Shown: positions 1-13,007 of the stretch, piece by piece
Layout of the letters: each line of letters opens with the position of its first letter
How positions within the stretch are numbered: the stretch's first letter is position 1
From: Ignelater luminosus
Taxonomy: Eukaryota; Arthropoda; Insecta; Coleoptera; Elateridae
Length of the DNA stretch: 64,000 bases
Reading direction: 5' to 3'
NCBI GenBank assembly: GCA_011009095.1
Contig: VTPC01000831.1
Location: forward strand, 1-64,000
Notes under the pieces: generated by a model
Databases searched by the model: none
Told to the model about the DNA's origin: nothing
Seen by the model: only the letters and a program-made list of their open reading frames with translations
Position numbers and translations under genes: made by a program

Positions 1-1217
1 TTTTTCTTAACTTTTAAGGTACACGTACTAGAAATTACACGGGCTCTACCCATCTATACTTTGAAAATCTTATTCGAGCTTCCTAGAGGTGTTCTGTTTA
101 ATATTTTGCATCTCGCCTAAAATACATTTCTATTGCAGTTCTTAATTGTTTTTACTAAAATTAAATATGATTATTTGATTCTCCCTGTTGCTTTCATACC
201 TGGTTAGTAATTACCTTTTCTCTTTGTGCATCAACATTTATCTACTGTTATCAATCAATCTACTACTGAGTTTCGTCTGGACATGATTTAGTTTTTATAA
301 TCCTTAGGTTTTTTCTTTCTTTTTTTCTTTTTTGTTTCTAGCCGTAAAACCTCAATCTTATTGTTAGTTGAAAGCAGAGCCTGAGCATCAAAATACGTAA
401 GATCCGCTTGCATTTACAAAGAAAACGTATGAAATGTGTTTAAACTCTTAATAAAAGAGAATCTTGTTAACAGCCTCTTTCAGCCACTTAGATATATTGA
501 CATCAGTTTTTTCAAGCATTGAATGAAGAAGTGTAAGATTTGGTTAACATTAAAATTCATTTCAAATCAAAAAAACACACTTCATCTATCGGCTTTTAGA
601 CATTTCATCACTTTTGATAGCGATCAAATCGTTAGCGCAGTCGACTCTAAGATCTTTATGTATAACATGAACTGTTAGTGCGCCACTGAACCAGTTTTCA
701 GAGGTAGCCAGAATGTAATCTGATGTATCCGGAAAAAGGAGAAGGCATACAGGAAAGTGTGGATCGTTTTCACTGTTTGGGAAAGCAAAAGAGTGTAGAA
801 CGCCACAAAATCTTCATATAATCAAATTAAAAATATCCAAATAACCTTGAATCCTGCTGCGATTAACTTCTATGACAAGTATTTCAGCAGGCCATAACGA
901 AAAATCAAAAGTCATAATTCTAGATCCAAAAAAGCAATGTAAATGCAAAAAAAACATAATTCCAAAAAAATATCTAGAAAAAGAAAAAATCTATAAACAT
1001 AATGCAGTGTGTTCAGAAATAAAAATAGTTACCGCTGTGTTACAGAGACATGCTGTGACTTGCAGGGCTAAACCTTAGTATTTCTTAGAAGCTCTCTTCG
1101 TACAATCAGTAGTAGAATTTATAATAAAAATTCTAATTATGAAAATTATAAATATGAGTTTACAAAGATTCTCTTACAGAAAGAGTCAAAAGTATTAGAT
1201 GGACTTTTTCTTTTTCT
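1..1217. other. AT-rich intergenic DNA, no gene recognised
   Basis: Stops are frequent in all frames. The longest open stretch, 68 codons at 872-1078, is lysine- and isoleucine-rich and looks like chance coding of A-rich DNA. I see no transposase or reverse transcriptase motif and no RNA gene. Confidence 0.6.
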
Positions 1218-1224
1218 TTATTGT

Positions 1225-1430
1225 TCAATCGGTCAGGCCTATTTTTAATGACTTTTTTGGCCAATAAAGACTGTTGGCAGATTTACGCCTTGTACAAGTT
1301 TACGAGTATCCTATGACCTGAGCTCCATTCCTCACTCATGCCTAGAAACAGCTGACTTAAAGCTAACCGAATAAGTAACAATAATTTGATGACAAGTCAA
1401 CGTTACATTTAGACCACGTGCTAAGAAATT
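1225..1430. repeat. Dispersed repeat, copy A (partner at 16815-16945)
   Basis: The segment shares the blocks GGTCAGGCCTAT and GCTGACTTAAAGCTAAC, followed by similar AATAATTT-GTGACAAGT-type sequence, in the same order and orientation as 16815-16945. The second copy is shorter by about 55 bases between the two blocks. No coding motif is visible. This is an unclassified interspersed repeat. Confidence 0.5.
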
Positions 1431-1465
1431 CTTCGTTTATAAAATATGAACCAAACAAATTCTAG

Positions 1466-2500
1466 ATGTAATAGAAAGAAACAAAAATATGAAAGCACTG
1501 AGAACAAACCGCGCCAGAGAGAAACAGAGAATAGTAAAAAGACAGAGATCTAGTGTCAGATAAGGCAGAGATTGCTAGAGAAATTCAAAGATTCTACCAG
1601 AAACTGTATATGTCAGCTCGACCAAACCCTAAAAACTCCAAAGAGTTTATTGACTATCATAAAGCCTTTGATAGTATTGAAACATAGATTGAGTGGATGA
1701 CGCTAGAATTGATTCCAGATATTCTATCATCAAGGACGGATCTACCCTTCAAATAAAAATAGATAATGATATAGAAGCAGAAAAAAAAATCCTCGACAAA
1801 GGTGTTAGACAGGGAGACACCATCTCACCCAAATCATTTACTCTGGCTGTAGAAGACATATTGAAACAACTAGACTGGAAGGGAAAGGATTAAACGTCAC
1901 TATTATCATAGATAACACCATCCTAGAAGAGGTAGAACAATACATATACCTTAAGCACACAATTAAAAATGGCAAAGAAAATCAAACCACCTAAATTAAA
2001 CGAAAGATTCATCTAACATTGGTAGCATTCGACGAGCTTAGTTACATCATAAGAGATAAAAATATACCAATGTATCCAAACCAAAAGGTCTATGATAGCT
2101 GCATACTACCGGATTTCAACATATGGCCTGGAAACAATGGCAATAACAAAAAGAGTAGCATAGCAACTAAGAGTTACTCAACGAACCACGGAGTGAGCTA
2201 TGTTGGGAATCACCTTGCGAGATAAAATTTGCAACAGTAAAATACGCCGCGGATCTGGAGTAACTGATAGTATGGAGAGAATAGGAAGACTCAAGTGGCA
2301 ATGGATTGGGTACTTAACAAGACAAGATAAGAAAAAATGGTCAAGTAAAGTAACTTGTTGGGGATGGATCGATGACGTTAAATTAATAACAGGCAAACAA
2401 TGGATGAGAATGTCTGCAAACAGAAAAGCATGGAAACAACTAGAAGAGACCTATCTGGATAAATGAAGGCTGAGAAAGAAGAAGAAAAAAATATAAATGA
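1466..2500 (+). mobile_element. RTE-type non-LTR retrotransposon relic (reverse transcriptase to 3' end)
   Basis: Broken reading frames hold recognisable LINE pieces in order: a linker (EIQRFYQKLYMSARPNP, about 1580-1630), a palm piece (FIDYHKAFDSI, about 1650), then GVRQGDTISPK (about 1800), a C-terminal stretch (QYIYLKHTIKNGKENQT, about 1940) and a 3' part ending in KAWKQLEETYLDK near 2464. An A/GAA-rich tail follows at 2465-2500, as RTE elements often have. The fingers and the FADD-containing segment are missing, and several frameshifts and stops break it, so it is a dead, internally deleted copy. The same domain order occurs in the relics at 18560-19225 and 19553-22668. Confidence 0.8.
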
Positions 2501-5039
2501 CGCATTTTGACTTTTGCGTCATATACCTGGTGTACACGATGTTACCGTGAGCCGTGTTCAACCCCCACTCCTTACCTTTTTCATGTATTAATGAATAATA
2601 ATAACATTACCTAACTGATAGTAATTCCTGATTACTAGAGAAATATTTTTCAACAGAAACTTATGGTAGATTCGTTTTGATTACGGAGTTATCGGCCTTC
2701 AAAGGTGCGTGTTAACATATTAACTTTTAACTTTCGGCTATATCGTCGGTTTTGTCAAAATTACAAAAACCTTTATTAAGAAAAGTCATAGGTAAATACT
2801 TTCTGCGTATTTTAAAAATACTTTTGATTATAGGGGCTGTCTTCTGTTTTTCTTCTTCTTTCGACGTTACATATCTCAGTTATGCAGTACACCCTGTATA
2901 ATTGGAAGTAAGTTTAGCCATGGCAACGTCCTGTATGCAATGCAAATGTTCAAAATGCGTCTCTTATATTTTGCAAATAAAAATTTTCTTGGCATCTCTA
3001 AGAAAATGACATAAAAAGTAAACAGCGCAAATCAGTTTCAAGCAAAATACTTTTGGTTTAAAAATGTTTACAAATCTAACACAATTACAGATTAAAATTG
3101 GATGGGAAGTACATACCTCGCTCTGTTTATAAGTGAGTGAAAATAAACCACAGAGTTTTTGCAAGACTTTCAGTTTTGCCCTCGTATTTACGCATCTCAT
3201 TTTCAGAGATAGATTAGATAACAAAGCAATAAGTACATAAAAAGAGAAACTGATCTTTTGACATTTCATAATTTCTTTTTAATTGCTTCTTCCTTGAGTT
3301 GTTTTTCTATTTCTTTCTCTTCAGTTATCATTTAAACAGTTTAAAAATAAAAAGTGACCTCAAGATCAAATAATTCGCAAACGAGTTAGCCTTTATATTG
3401 TAATTGTAATACGCTGTAACTGCTCCTCATTAATAATTAAATAGTTTGTACGTGAGGTAATAAGATTAACAATTGACAGAAGAATTTCATTTCAGTCCAT
3501 TTTACAACTACATTTAGACCATGACATACTAATTAAATACTTTTAGAAAACAAAAACATTTTTTTGTTAAATTTCTACATTATTATAGGCCTCACCCTGT
3601 CGCTCATCTAAATATATAATCAAGGATCAAAGAGATCAAACAGAACAGTAATCTACTTGTATAACCAAGTTTTATGTCATCCGGAAGTTTATTTGTGTTC
3701 ACTAACAAACTATTCATCTGTTTATCAATAAATTTTTCGCATTGCACAATAATAAATTAGACAATAAGAGCCGTTCAATTATCCACAATAATACTGAATA
3801 ATTCATCAAGAGATTTGCAGTGTCATAAATATAACAATTCAAGTTTACGTTTATTAAGTGTATACCAAAATAGTCTCCCGCAACGATAATTTGGTAAAAA
3901 GAACAAGACGTTAATAAAAGAAATAACAACATTTATTACCCCAACACGACTCAAAAAAATGATACGTCTTGCGTGGGTGCATGTGCATATTTTCCGTTGC
4001 ACATGCTTTTTTATATTTCTTTTTATACGTCTGATACAAAGTTATTTCCAGATGATGATGATGATGATACACACGCACTACAGTAATCCTTAAAAATGCG
4101 CAATCAAATCGTTTGGAAGCTTAAAGAATTAACATAGTTACGAGTCGGGTTTTTTCCCTGACTTTAAGGATATTTTCATAGATTAGCTTTCAAGATGGTG
4201 TAGCGCATGTTAATTTCCAGGCATGAAATTTATAAAGTATTGTATTATAACATTAATAGAGTGAGAGAGAACAGTTTGGTCATAACTTTAATAAGCAAGC
4301 GTATGTTGTTACATGACACTCGATGGCATTCTGGCCCATAAATCGTCATTTTGAATTACACGTGGCCCATACTATGTTGAAATAAATCAGAAAAATAATG
4401 TCAGAGAGTGCTTTCTGTAGTCTCATTTGTTGGAAGAGTAAAATACTCGTGGTTATTTTAGTCATTCATTATTGCTACAACGAAAATTCTGATACGTGTA
4501 ATGGGGCATACCGCTATCGCTTACTAATGGCTATTTTAGATACACGTAATGTGATATTTAGGTGTATCTATGTTATATTTAACCGAAAAACATCAAAAGA
4601 AACTCTAGAATTAAAACTAAATGGAAAATTCCTAATGGACACAAAAAATAGCAAACACGAATTAACCCCTAGGTATTGCGAAAAAAGGAATTTTAAAGCT
4701 TCGATAAAAATTTTAAACCCACCAGTAGAATATTTATTAAAAGTATACTAAATTTCAATAATTATTTACAGTATTTGTATATAAATATTACATTATAAAA
4801 GATGCTTCACAAGGATCGGTAATTGGCCCAATGTTATTAATCTTGTTTTGTTCATATTTTGTATGTTACTAACGTTATTTAATAAATGTTATCAAATCAC
4901 AACTTGTAATTTAGGAAAGACATGAGTTATAGAGTTCAAAGCGTGAAATAGTCGAAAACGTCTTTGGCTATTCAAGTATTTACAATGTTCAGTAGACTGA
5001 CTATTTTTCTCTATAGTACGAAAAACAAACAAAACTAAC
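2501..5039. other. AT-rich intergenic DNA
   Basis: No gene recognised. It contains one TACACCCTGTATA motif (about 2888-2900), resembling the ends of other repeats in this window, and a short GAT microsatellite. A 117-codon open frame at 4398-4751 has no motif I recognise and no sign of constraint. Confidence 0.5.
4051..4068 (+). repeat. (GAT)6 microsatellite
   Basis: Six perfect GAT units, followed by a short ACAC stretch. Confidence 0.9.
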
Positions 5040-5261
5040 GAGATTCGTCTCCGCAGAGGCTGGGTCGACTACATAGTTATTCAGCAGTATTGTAAAATTT
5101 AGAATACACTATCAGGAGTCTCGCTTGCCAAAGGCAAATGGATTGGTTCGTTCATTATGGAATCTCCGAAGATTGCAGCAGCGGTCCAGAAAAGGGAATG
5201 ATAGCTCTTCTCCTTTGCCCTTTCCTTTTCTCTTATGCCACAATATCCAGGGGCCCAAATA

Positions 5262-6553
5262 CGAGAGTCGTTTGAAAAGTCCGTGGAAAGTCAGAGAGAT
5301 GGAACTACTGGCGCATATCGAGGTTATGTTTAGTTAGTAGCATCTCTTGGAAAAACACACACCAATTTTCAGCCAGATCGGTCTATTTCTTTGTGTTTGG
5401 CATTCGTTTGAATCGAGGAAGTCGAGTGATTTTCAAAAAATGGACGAAGAAGAATTTCGTGTGTTGATTAAACATTACTTTATAAAAGGCAAAACGCCTC
5501 GGGAGACTAAAGAGAAGCTTGATAAACATTATGGTGACTCTGCACCTTCGATTAGAACAGTTTATAAGTGGTTTCAAAATTTTCGGAGTGGCCATATGGG
5601 CACAAGTGACACTGAACGTTCTGGACGCCCTGTTGAGGTTACTACTCCAGAAATCATTGATAAAATCCATGATATGGTGATGGATGACAGAAGAGTGAAG
5701 GTGCGTGAGATTGCTAGTGCTGTAGGCATCTCGAATGAACGGGTACATAATATTTTGCATCAACATTTGGACATGACAAAGCTATCCGCAAGATGGGTGC
5801 CGCGATTGCTCACGCTTGACCAAAAAACGAAATCGTGTGAAATGTTGCAAGGACGGTTTGCAGCTGTTCCAGAAGAATCGGCAGGACTTTAAACGTCGTT
5901 TCGTCACTGTGGATGAAACATGGATACATCACTACACTCCTGAGACCAAAGAACAATCTAAAAAATGGGTTACCAAGGGGGAATCTGCGCCAAAAAAGGC
6001 GAAGACCGTTCCTTCGGCCGGAAAGATTATGGCGACTGTCTTTTGGGATTCGCAAGGAATAATCCTCATCGACTATCTGGAAAAGGGTAAAACTATTACA
6101 GGTGCATATTATTCATCGTTATTGGACCGTTTAAAAACCGAGCTGCAAGAAAAACGCCCACGATTGGCCCACAGAAAAGTCCTTTTCCATCACGACAACG
6201 CACCAGCTCACGCCTCAGCAATTGTGGTCGCAAAATTAATGGAAATAGGGTTCCAACTCGTTTCACATCCCCCCTATTCTCCAGACTTGGCTCCCTCGAC
6301 TACTATTTGTTCCCCAATTTGAAGAAATATCTGGCGGGAAAAAGATTTTATTATAACGAGGAGGTGATTGCAGAAACGAATATCTATTTTCCAGACTTGG
6401 ACAAATCCTATTATTCAGAAGGGATCAATAAACTAGAGCAGCGTTGGACGAAGTGTATAAGCCTAAAAGGAGACTATGTTGAAAAATAAAAAAGGTTTAC
6501 CCCAAACAATTAAGTAGTTTTTATTTTTGCACGGACTTTTCAAACGACCCTCG
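5262..6553 (+). mobile_element. Complete mariner transposon copy, 1,292 bp, TA target duplication
   Basis: The ends are inverted repeats starting CGAGAGTCGTTTGAAAAGTC on the left and, read inward from the right, CGAGGGTCGTTTGAAAAGTC. They have one mismatch over the first 24 bases. TA flanks both sides (5260-5261 and 6554-6555), as expected for Tc1/mariner target-site duplication. The length is typical of mariner elements (about 1.3 kb). It lies in a slightly GC-richer unassigned segment (5040-6660). Confidence 0.95.
5440..6489 (+). pseudogene. Mariner transposase (DD34D), two frameshifts
   Basis: The product cut and pasted its own element in the nucleus. The start at 5440 opens MDEEEFRVLIKHYF, followed by helix-turn-helix DNA-binding segments up to about residue 110 and WVPRLLT near 5800. 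Catalytic landmarks are VDETW (about 5910), HHDNAPAH (about 6190), YSPDLAP (about 6277) and a DYYLFP aspartate at 6298-6300, spaced 34 residues from the HDN aspartate: a DD34D triad. One extra A in the A run near 5822-5828 shifts the frame. One lost base near 6296 shifts it back, so the last part (FPNLKKYLAGKRF to GDYVEK) returns to the first frame. All catalytic residues survive, so loss of function comes from two one-base lesions. Confidence 0.93.
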
Positions 6554-6869
6554 TAAGAGCCACCGTGTTTCTCTGGTACAGCAAGCCAGCAGATTATGAC
6601 ACTTTAAGAGAAGATGAAATGTAATAATCGGAGCAATCAGCGTCCGAAGGGACTACTATTGATATTGTGATTTGATTTAATTATTGTCACAAAAACGTGT
6701 TCATATCATGATAGAAAGAAGAAGAATTTTACTAGAAACGGCTACAACAATTACCGACGTCACCCTGCCAGAAATAAAACCTTAATACCAAAGAAGAGAG
6801 GGCACAAGTTGAAGTAAAACTTATTTGGATACAGGTAAAGAGAAGTTATTACATAAATAACTCTTCCTC

Positions 6870-7250
6870 GTACATAGAAAGTTTCAAGATAAAAGGGTAG
6901 CGAGACACTCTAGGGCTGATGTTGGATCAAACCACGAACCCACTGATTGCAGACTTTAAACTTAAGCGCAAACACAGATAATCATTCGTATAAATTTCTC
7001 CGGGACGCTACTGGTTTTTCAGTAGCCTGTACTAGACCACTTCGTACTGGATCTTTCTGCTAGTTTTCTACTGTTTTTATGTCCTTAAATGAAGCAACAA
7101 GTTCAATTTTAGAATTGGTCTTATAAGCAGTATTCTTGTGATCTAATACTTGCTCACCCACTCAAATCCTGGAACTTTGATAAATCGTGCATGTACATGT
7201 GACTGATGTGATCAAAAAAATACAAAAACTTCAGCTTTCTTTAGATTAGA
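6870..7250 (+). mobile_element. Non-LTR retrotransposon endonuclease relic
   Basis: One frame reads ARHSRADVGSDHEP and then LIADFKLKRKHR. This matches the GAD-GSDHHLV-KLKLK signature at the C-terminal end of LINE apurinic-type endonuclease domains. Weak linker similarity follows to about 7250. Stops interrupt it and no other domain is visible. The family is not resolved. Confidence 0.45.
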
Positions 7251-7284
7251 ACTTCTGATATACAACTCATATTAAGACGGTTTA

Positions 7285-8365
7285 CAGCAAGCAGTATCAG
7301 ACCTTCCACCAAGCCACTGAGAATGGTTCTCTAACAAACCACCTAAGACGGCTAACAGACAAGCTTCGAGCTTCCCCCTCCACCAAGCTACGTTTACTGC
7401 TCAAGAACGCGTTTCACCCTACAGTAGCTAGCGTTGGAGTTGTTTTGTTTTTCAACAACCCATCTAAAGTGACTAACAGTCGAGTTTAAGCTTTACCCTC
7501 TATCATACTACTCGTCCTCCTACCTTCGATTAAGCTGCCTTCGCTGGTTAAAGTCGGAAAGGTTTTGCCCTCTAACAAAACACCCAAAGTGGTTATCTGT
7601 CAAATTTAAGCCTTGCCCTCCAGCAAGCAAACACGGGTGGTTAACGATCGTGCTTCACTCTCCATCAGGCTACCTCTCCTGGTCAAGATCAGGCTTTACT
7701 CTGCATCAAGCCACATCTGGTAGTGGTGGTCTCAACCTCCAACAAACTACCTCCCCTGGTTGATATCGGCATTCATCCTGTACCAAGTCACTTACAGTGG
7801 TTAACTATCAGGTATTGTCCTCCAACAACCCACCTCAGGTGGCTGATAATCGGACTTCACTCTCCATCAAATTATCTCCACTGGCTGAAATCGTGCTTCA
7901 CTTTACACCAACGGTGAGGTTTTGCTTTTCAATAACCCACCTTAATAGCTATCTGTTGAGTTTCAGCTTCGTCCTCTACAAGCAAACGATCAAGCTTCTT
8001 CTCTTCATCAACCAATCTCTGCTGGTTAAAATCAGACTTTATTTTGCACCAAGTCACCTGTGGTGGCTAACGGTCGGGTTATTCTCATCAAAAATCCACC
8101 TAAAGCAGCCAATAATCAAGTTCAAGCTTTGTCCTACAGCAAACCACCTTTGGTGATTAATAATCAGGCTTCACCTTCTATCAAGCTAATAAAAACTAAA
8201 ACTTCACATTTCACCATGCTACGTACAAAGGAGCAGTGAGATTTTACTCCCTATCAGGCCATCTACGGCGGCTAACAGTGTCTCACCCAGATAACCATCA
8301 CATCGCACCAAACCATCTGCGTTGGCCAACGGTTGCGCTCATCCACTACTGGTCGAGCTTTCAAA
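7285..8365 (+). repeat. Degenerate minisatellite, ~42-bp period, about 25 units
   Basis: Units start with GGTTAA or a variant, carry a middle CTTCACCCTCCA-CAAG, and end CCACCTC-GGT. Around 7641-7890, units measure mostly 41-44 bases, with a 33-base unit in between. Earlier and later units run to about 48. Because 42 is a multiple of 3, the array stays open for 60-119 codons in several frames (for example 7797-8156) and gives 14-residue periodic peptides such as HLRWLT/HLWWLT. I read these as a by-product of the repeat, not a gene. It is pyrimidine-rich on this strand and more GC-rich than its surroundings. Confidence 0.8.
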
Positions 8366-8574
8366 GCATGTCTGAGCAGAGTAAGTTGAGAATTACAAAC
8401 CAGCAGTCTACTAGTTGGTAGTACTGAGCACATTAGCAGAAATCCTAGTTGCAGTGTAGTATTTTGTGAGACTTAGATCTCACATCGTCCTGGTTTTAAA
8501 GAAAATAAAATTAGCTCAGTGTAAACGGCAGGAAGATAACGAAGCGATATTAATAAATTCTCTCTATTTAAATG

Positions 8575-9122
8575 TACTGGGTGATTGTAAATATATGCGA
8601 AAAGGCTTATTCTAAAGCCCAAAGCAAATAAAAAAAGTTCAATAGACACGGGTCCGAAACCCAGCCGTTTTCAAGATATGGAATGTTAAGGTTTTATTTT
8701 AAATTTCTTGTGTTTTCAGTATCTCAAGAACAAGGTGAGATTTCCGAATGAAGTTCTTTATATGCTTGTTACTCTAAGGTGCCTATACTATTTCACGTAG
8801 TTTTGTGTGTAATATCCTTACTAAAGATGAGGAAATGGGGATAGAGCTAGCTCATTACCTATAAGAAAATTGATACACCAATGAAAAATTCAGAAACTTA
8901 CTTCTGTATTTTCGAAATCAATAATCGATTTGGAAAAATGTCGCTCTTGCATTTTCCGGAAAAATTGGTTATTTCCAAGTAAAACTTGATTTGTCGAAAC
9001 CTCTTCCTTCCTTACGTTATAAGAGAATTTAAGCCTACTTTGCCATATAACATTTTTCTTAACATGCACCGTTTCCGAGATACAGGGTGTCGAAGTTTAA
9101 TTAGAAACTGAGACACCCTGTA
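8575..9122 (+). mobile_element. Unclassified interspersed repeat ending GACACCCTGTA
   Basis: The left end TACTGGGTGATTG and the right end GACACCCTGTA are imperfect inverted matches. Internal blocks (GCCATATAACATTTTT, GCACCGTTTCCGAGATA) recur on the opposite strand at 22690-23017. There is no coding capacity. It could be a MITE or the non-coding end of a larger element. Confidence 0.5.
9081..9122. repeat. Perfect 11-bp inverted repeat with 20-nt loop
   Basis: TACAGGGTGTC at 9081-9091 pairs exactly with GACACCCTGTA at 9112-9122. The same hendecamer or a near match occurs elsewhere in the window, so this is probably a terminal motif of a repeat family rather than a terminator. Confidence 0.8.
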
Positions 9123-12100
9123 TAAAGATACAAACTCATAACGAGCTACGGAAGATATAGAAGTTATGACAGTGAATTTATCGAATTATCCACTTTCCAG
9201 ACCATTAAAGATGGGCAAGATTACGTGATAATCAAGAACGGTATGAGATCAACATGCAGATAAAGAAACATTGATTACCGATCAATGCGAAAAAGCAGAA
9301 AACTGCTTAGAATACCTTAAATTATACGGTGTCGAATGAAGAAGTGTTACGGTTGACCAGAGCACAGTTTATTGATTGGTTAAACCATACAAAGTGTCAT
9401 ATGTTGGTCAATAGTAGCCCTGCAATTTTGATAGATTTTGGGCAATAAACAGAAATCTTTTGTTCTTATCGAGTTAAAAGTATATTAACAAAGCTTGCAT
9501 CGTGATGTATAGGTATGCCAAAATCAAAGTTTCCTCAAGACTGCTATTATGTGCGAATCTACCTGTTCAATGTACAGACACAAACACACTCATTAAAAAT
9601 AAAACACTAAATAAGTCATAAGTCAGTGAGCGGTTTAAATGGCTGGAATCTCTATGGGTAATTATATTCTAAGATGCGTTTCCTTTTTATTGTATGCAGT
9701 TGTACATTTTTGTATGAAACGGCAAAAAGTAATAATTGATAAATACCAAGAAATTGAAAAAAATCCAGCTTTAGGCGGACTAAGAAATCAAGGCCTGGTA
9801 GATTCAGGTTTTAATTTTCAAAAGTGCTTGTAAGTTCTAAGATGCTTCTTATCGATGATACTTTGATTGTGCCGCTTAGTCGACTTAATAATGCTGTCAT
9901 CATTTATTAAATAGCGCCGCAGTGTAAGATACTTTAGCAAATAATTTGCATATACTTTGTGATCGACTTTTGATTACACCAAACTAACTCAGGAGGAAGC
10001 CTCAAGCTGTTCACAGTACAAACAGACTATCTTTACATCTTACCTTTCCAGTGAAAACTTGTACATAAATCAATATCGGTGACGTTATTAATAGCAAAAA
10101 TAAAAGATATAGACTCCTAATGTGTATAAGAAAGATCGATTCAACTTTTTGAAAAACTAATTTAGATTTCCATACACCCTGTATTATTTGCTCTAATATT
10201 GATTGTGTGAGGAAACATTGGCAAACTGCAAAGGATACAATAATACCTAAAATTCTAAATTTACTGTTTCGCTAATTAAAAATAACGCAAAGCAATGCGA
10301 ACCCCTTTGTTACTAGGAGAGATCGGCTAAAGCAAATTTAAAGAATTATAGGGGTCGCTTGATCATTAAAGAAAAGTGATAAAAAAGAAGGAAGCTTAAT
10401 TAATTTTTTATTCATTCTTATTTACAGCTAGAATACAAATAAAATTTTGAAATTAATGAAGCCAATAAAAAGATAACAATTTAATTTCGTCCGAATGAAG
10501 TAATGAATCGTAAAACAAACACAGGCTCTTTTTACTACTATTATTATAGTATAACTAATTAATTCATAGTAATCGATTGTAATTTAAAATATTTTCAATT
10601 TGCACAAATTAAACACCGTCGTGGTATTTGGTTTCGATGCTTTTGGATACTAAAATTCAAAACAAGCTCGTCTTTTCAGTTACGATTAAATAGTACATAT
10701 TAACAGGAACAGTCAACTGTCGCTTTAATAAACATTCTATACAAAATAGACTTTATGTAGAAATTTACTTGACAATTAGTATAAATGGATCTAGTAATTA
10801 AAAAATGTTTATAGTTTCAAAATAAAAACTAAAGCAATCCTTGCTTGTGAAACCCTGTGAAATGCTTTAGGTAGTAACCAAAATTACCATACGAAGCTTT
10901 ACTTCGCTTTCTCGTAACGATATTAATTGACATTTTGAAAAGTGCAATACGTCATGAACTTTTATCAAATAAACGTTCAAACTATCCCATCAAAGCGTTT
11001 AATCTCAGAAATAAGGGCAATAGGAATATAAATTACGCGTCCAAAGTCTTCTTTTGTTAGATGAGCAAAATTTATTTTCAATTGTGATAATGATAATTGC
11101 TCCTCATATGGGAATTGTCTGTTCTGCTAAATAAGGTATACAATTTTTAATTTTTTTTGTTTTTGCCCGCAACTCTAGTCTTTCTTATAAGTTATGATTA
11201 GAAAATGTATTTTAGCTAGCCAGCTTTTGCCTTCATTTCTAGAGTCTATCTACTCGTAACATATCCCAATAAAAACATTCTTAGTTGTGAATGAAGTTTG
11301 AGTGATTTTACAGTACCTTAAGGATGTTAAATGATAACTGATATGCAGTAGGGTTTAGTTGGTCTTTTAATTCCTTAATATTGTCTATTCTTTAATCTAA
11401 TCTCATCTTTAATATTGCTTTACATGTTCATCCATTGCATTTAGGGCCGCTTTTGCAATTCTATCAAAGGTATTATTGCCATGGATACAATTCTAAAAAT
11501 GACAAACAACAGTTGTTCACCTTCGATAAAGTTGTCCAACGACTGTAAAAGTGCAGAACTATGAATACTCCATAAAAATTCTGTAGAGAGCTTAAACCAA
11601 CCCCGTTTAGGAATCAGCAAGACGATCTGTATGTGCTATACAGCGAAAGGCTTTCTATATTGCCAGAACCTGACTTTCCAGTAATAAATATTGAAGAAAT
11701 GCGAACCTTAGAGCGTAACACAACTGTTAGCATTCAAACTAAATCTTGAACAGTTCTCTCAAGCAGAACTCAATCAATCTTCCCAAAGTAATCATCTAGA
11801 CCTTTAGCATTCAGGCTAAAAGAAAAAACTGAAAATTCAGAAAAAGAAAGCGAATTCTTCCATACTTCAGCTAATATGGAACATTTGTATACTGCAATTA
11901 CATTCCTGAACTTTTCCTCCAAAATATTGGAATATCGACCAGATGGATAGATAAATATTAATTTCTATATTTCACTGTCTTCGGGAGGCTATTTTAGGCT
12001 CCTTCTCAGCCTACTTGGTAGAAATAGTAGTTGTTTCTGTGGGACAAACATATTAATTCAGCGACATAGCTGTGGTTGCTTGGATATTCATGATGTGCCA

Positions 12101-12180
12101 CCCTGTTGTTGTGTTGTGGATAAAAATGTGCTAGCAGACAAGGTTGTTTGGTTGGCTAACCAGCATTCTACTGGGTATTA
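9123..12180. other. AT-rich intergenic DNA
   Basis: No gene recognised on either strand. An isolated ACACCCTGTA motif lies near 10174. The rest is AT-rich without long open frames. Confidence 0.5.
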
Positions 12181-12684
12181 TTGAAAAGAGTGCGGCGGGA
12201 TGATGAAGGTGTAGGCTCTTAGAAGGTAGAGACAATACATATCGTCAGTAGATGATGTTCGGTAGCGGCCGGTAGCATTCGATGATGGTAGTCGTGAATG
12301 AGGGCTTTGGGAAGTATTCTGAAGACGAAGCCTCAAGAGAGGAGAATGAAAAGAAAAACAAACTGCTGAGCCGGGTGCCTATGTCTCTCACTGTAGGGTG
12401 AACCTGGGTTACAGAGGAATGGAATGGAAAAGGATGAGTTGGATGACCCCACGGACAAAAGGATATTGACACGGAGGAGAAACCACTACCGACGTTTGCG
12501 TTCTACTGGTCACCATGCCGAATTGTATCGACCAGAAGACTGGCGACTTTTCCCAGTTCCTTCAAGAGCTTTAGATGTATTTATTGCACAATCGCAACTG
12601 CTATGTATCTCTATCGTTGTTCACTCAACAGAACTAAGAATTATCAAAATGCTAAAATGGTTCTACAGAGCTCTAGTGTCGTGA
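12181..12684 (+). other. GC-richer unassigned segment with 86-codon open frame
   Basis: This stretch is noticeably richer in G and C than its flanks. It holds an open frame at 12424-12684 with charged, arginine-rich sequence (RILTRRRNHYRRLRSTGHH) that I do not recognise. There is no clear splice site or domain. It could be an unlabelled repeat or a non-coding exon; I would not call it a gene. Confidence 0.25.
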
Positions 12685-13007
12685 GTACTTGTGGTTTAAT
12701 GATATAGCTCTAAAGAATGGTTAACTTTTTACTTGAACAGCAAAAAATGATAATTAGAAAATGAATGCAGCAAAGAGATTGGTTTATAGAAAGAAAATCA
12801 TCATCACAGTGATAATTATTGCTTCAAATAGATTTGTAGGTCGTTCCCTTGACTGTATAATATAAGAGTGAAAACAAGAAACTTTAATGGTCCTCAAATT
12901 CGTAAATTCTCTATCGATTCAAACTCTAAAAAAATTATTGAATGATTTCGAGGCTTCTGCCGGTTATATCTCACTTGTTAAGAACTGTTTGGATAACCAT
13001 CAAGTAC

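Noticed and set aside
4398..4751. 117-codon open frame
   Set aside because: No domain, no start context, AT-rich composition identical to flanks; chance open frame cannot be excluded and nothing supports a gene.
7723..8156. 14-residue periodic peptides in the minisatellite
   Set aside because: Frames are broken by indels between units, and the period is a multiple of 3 by chance or repeat origin; no evidence of a translated gene.
7285..8365. CRISPR-like array
   Set aside because: Units are contiguous and diverged with no spacer/direct-repeat alternation, and the genome is eukaryotic.
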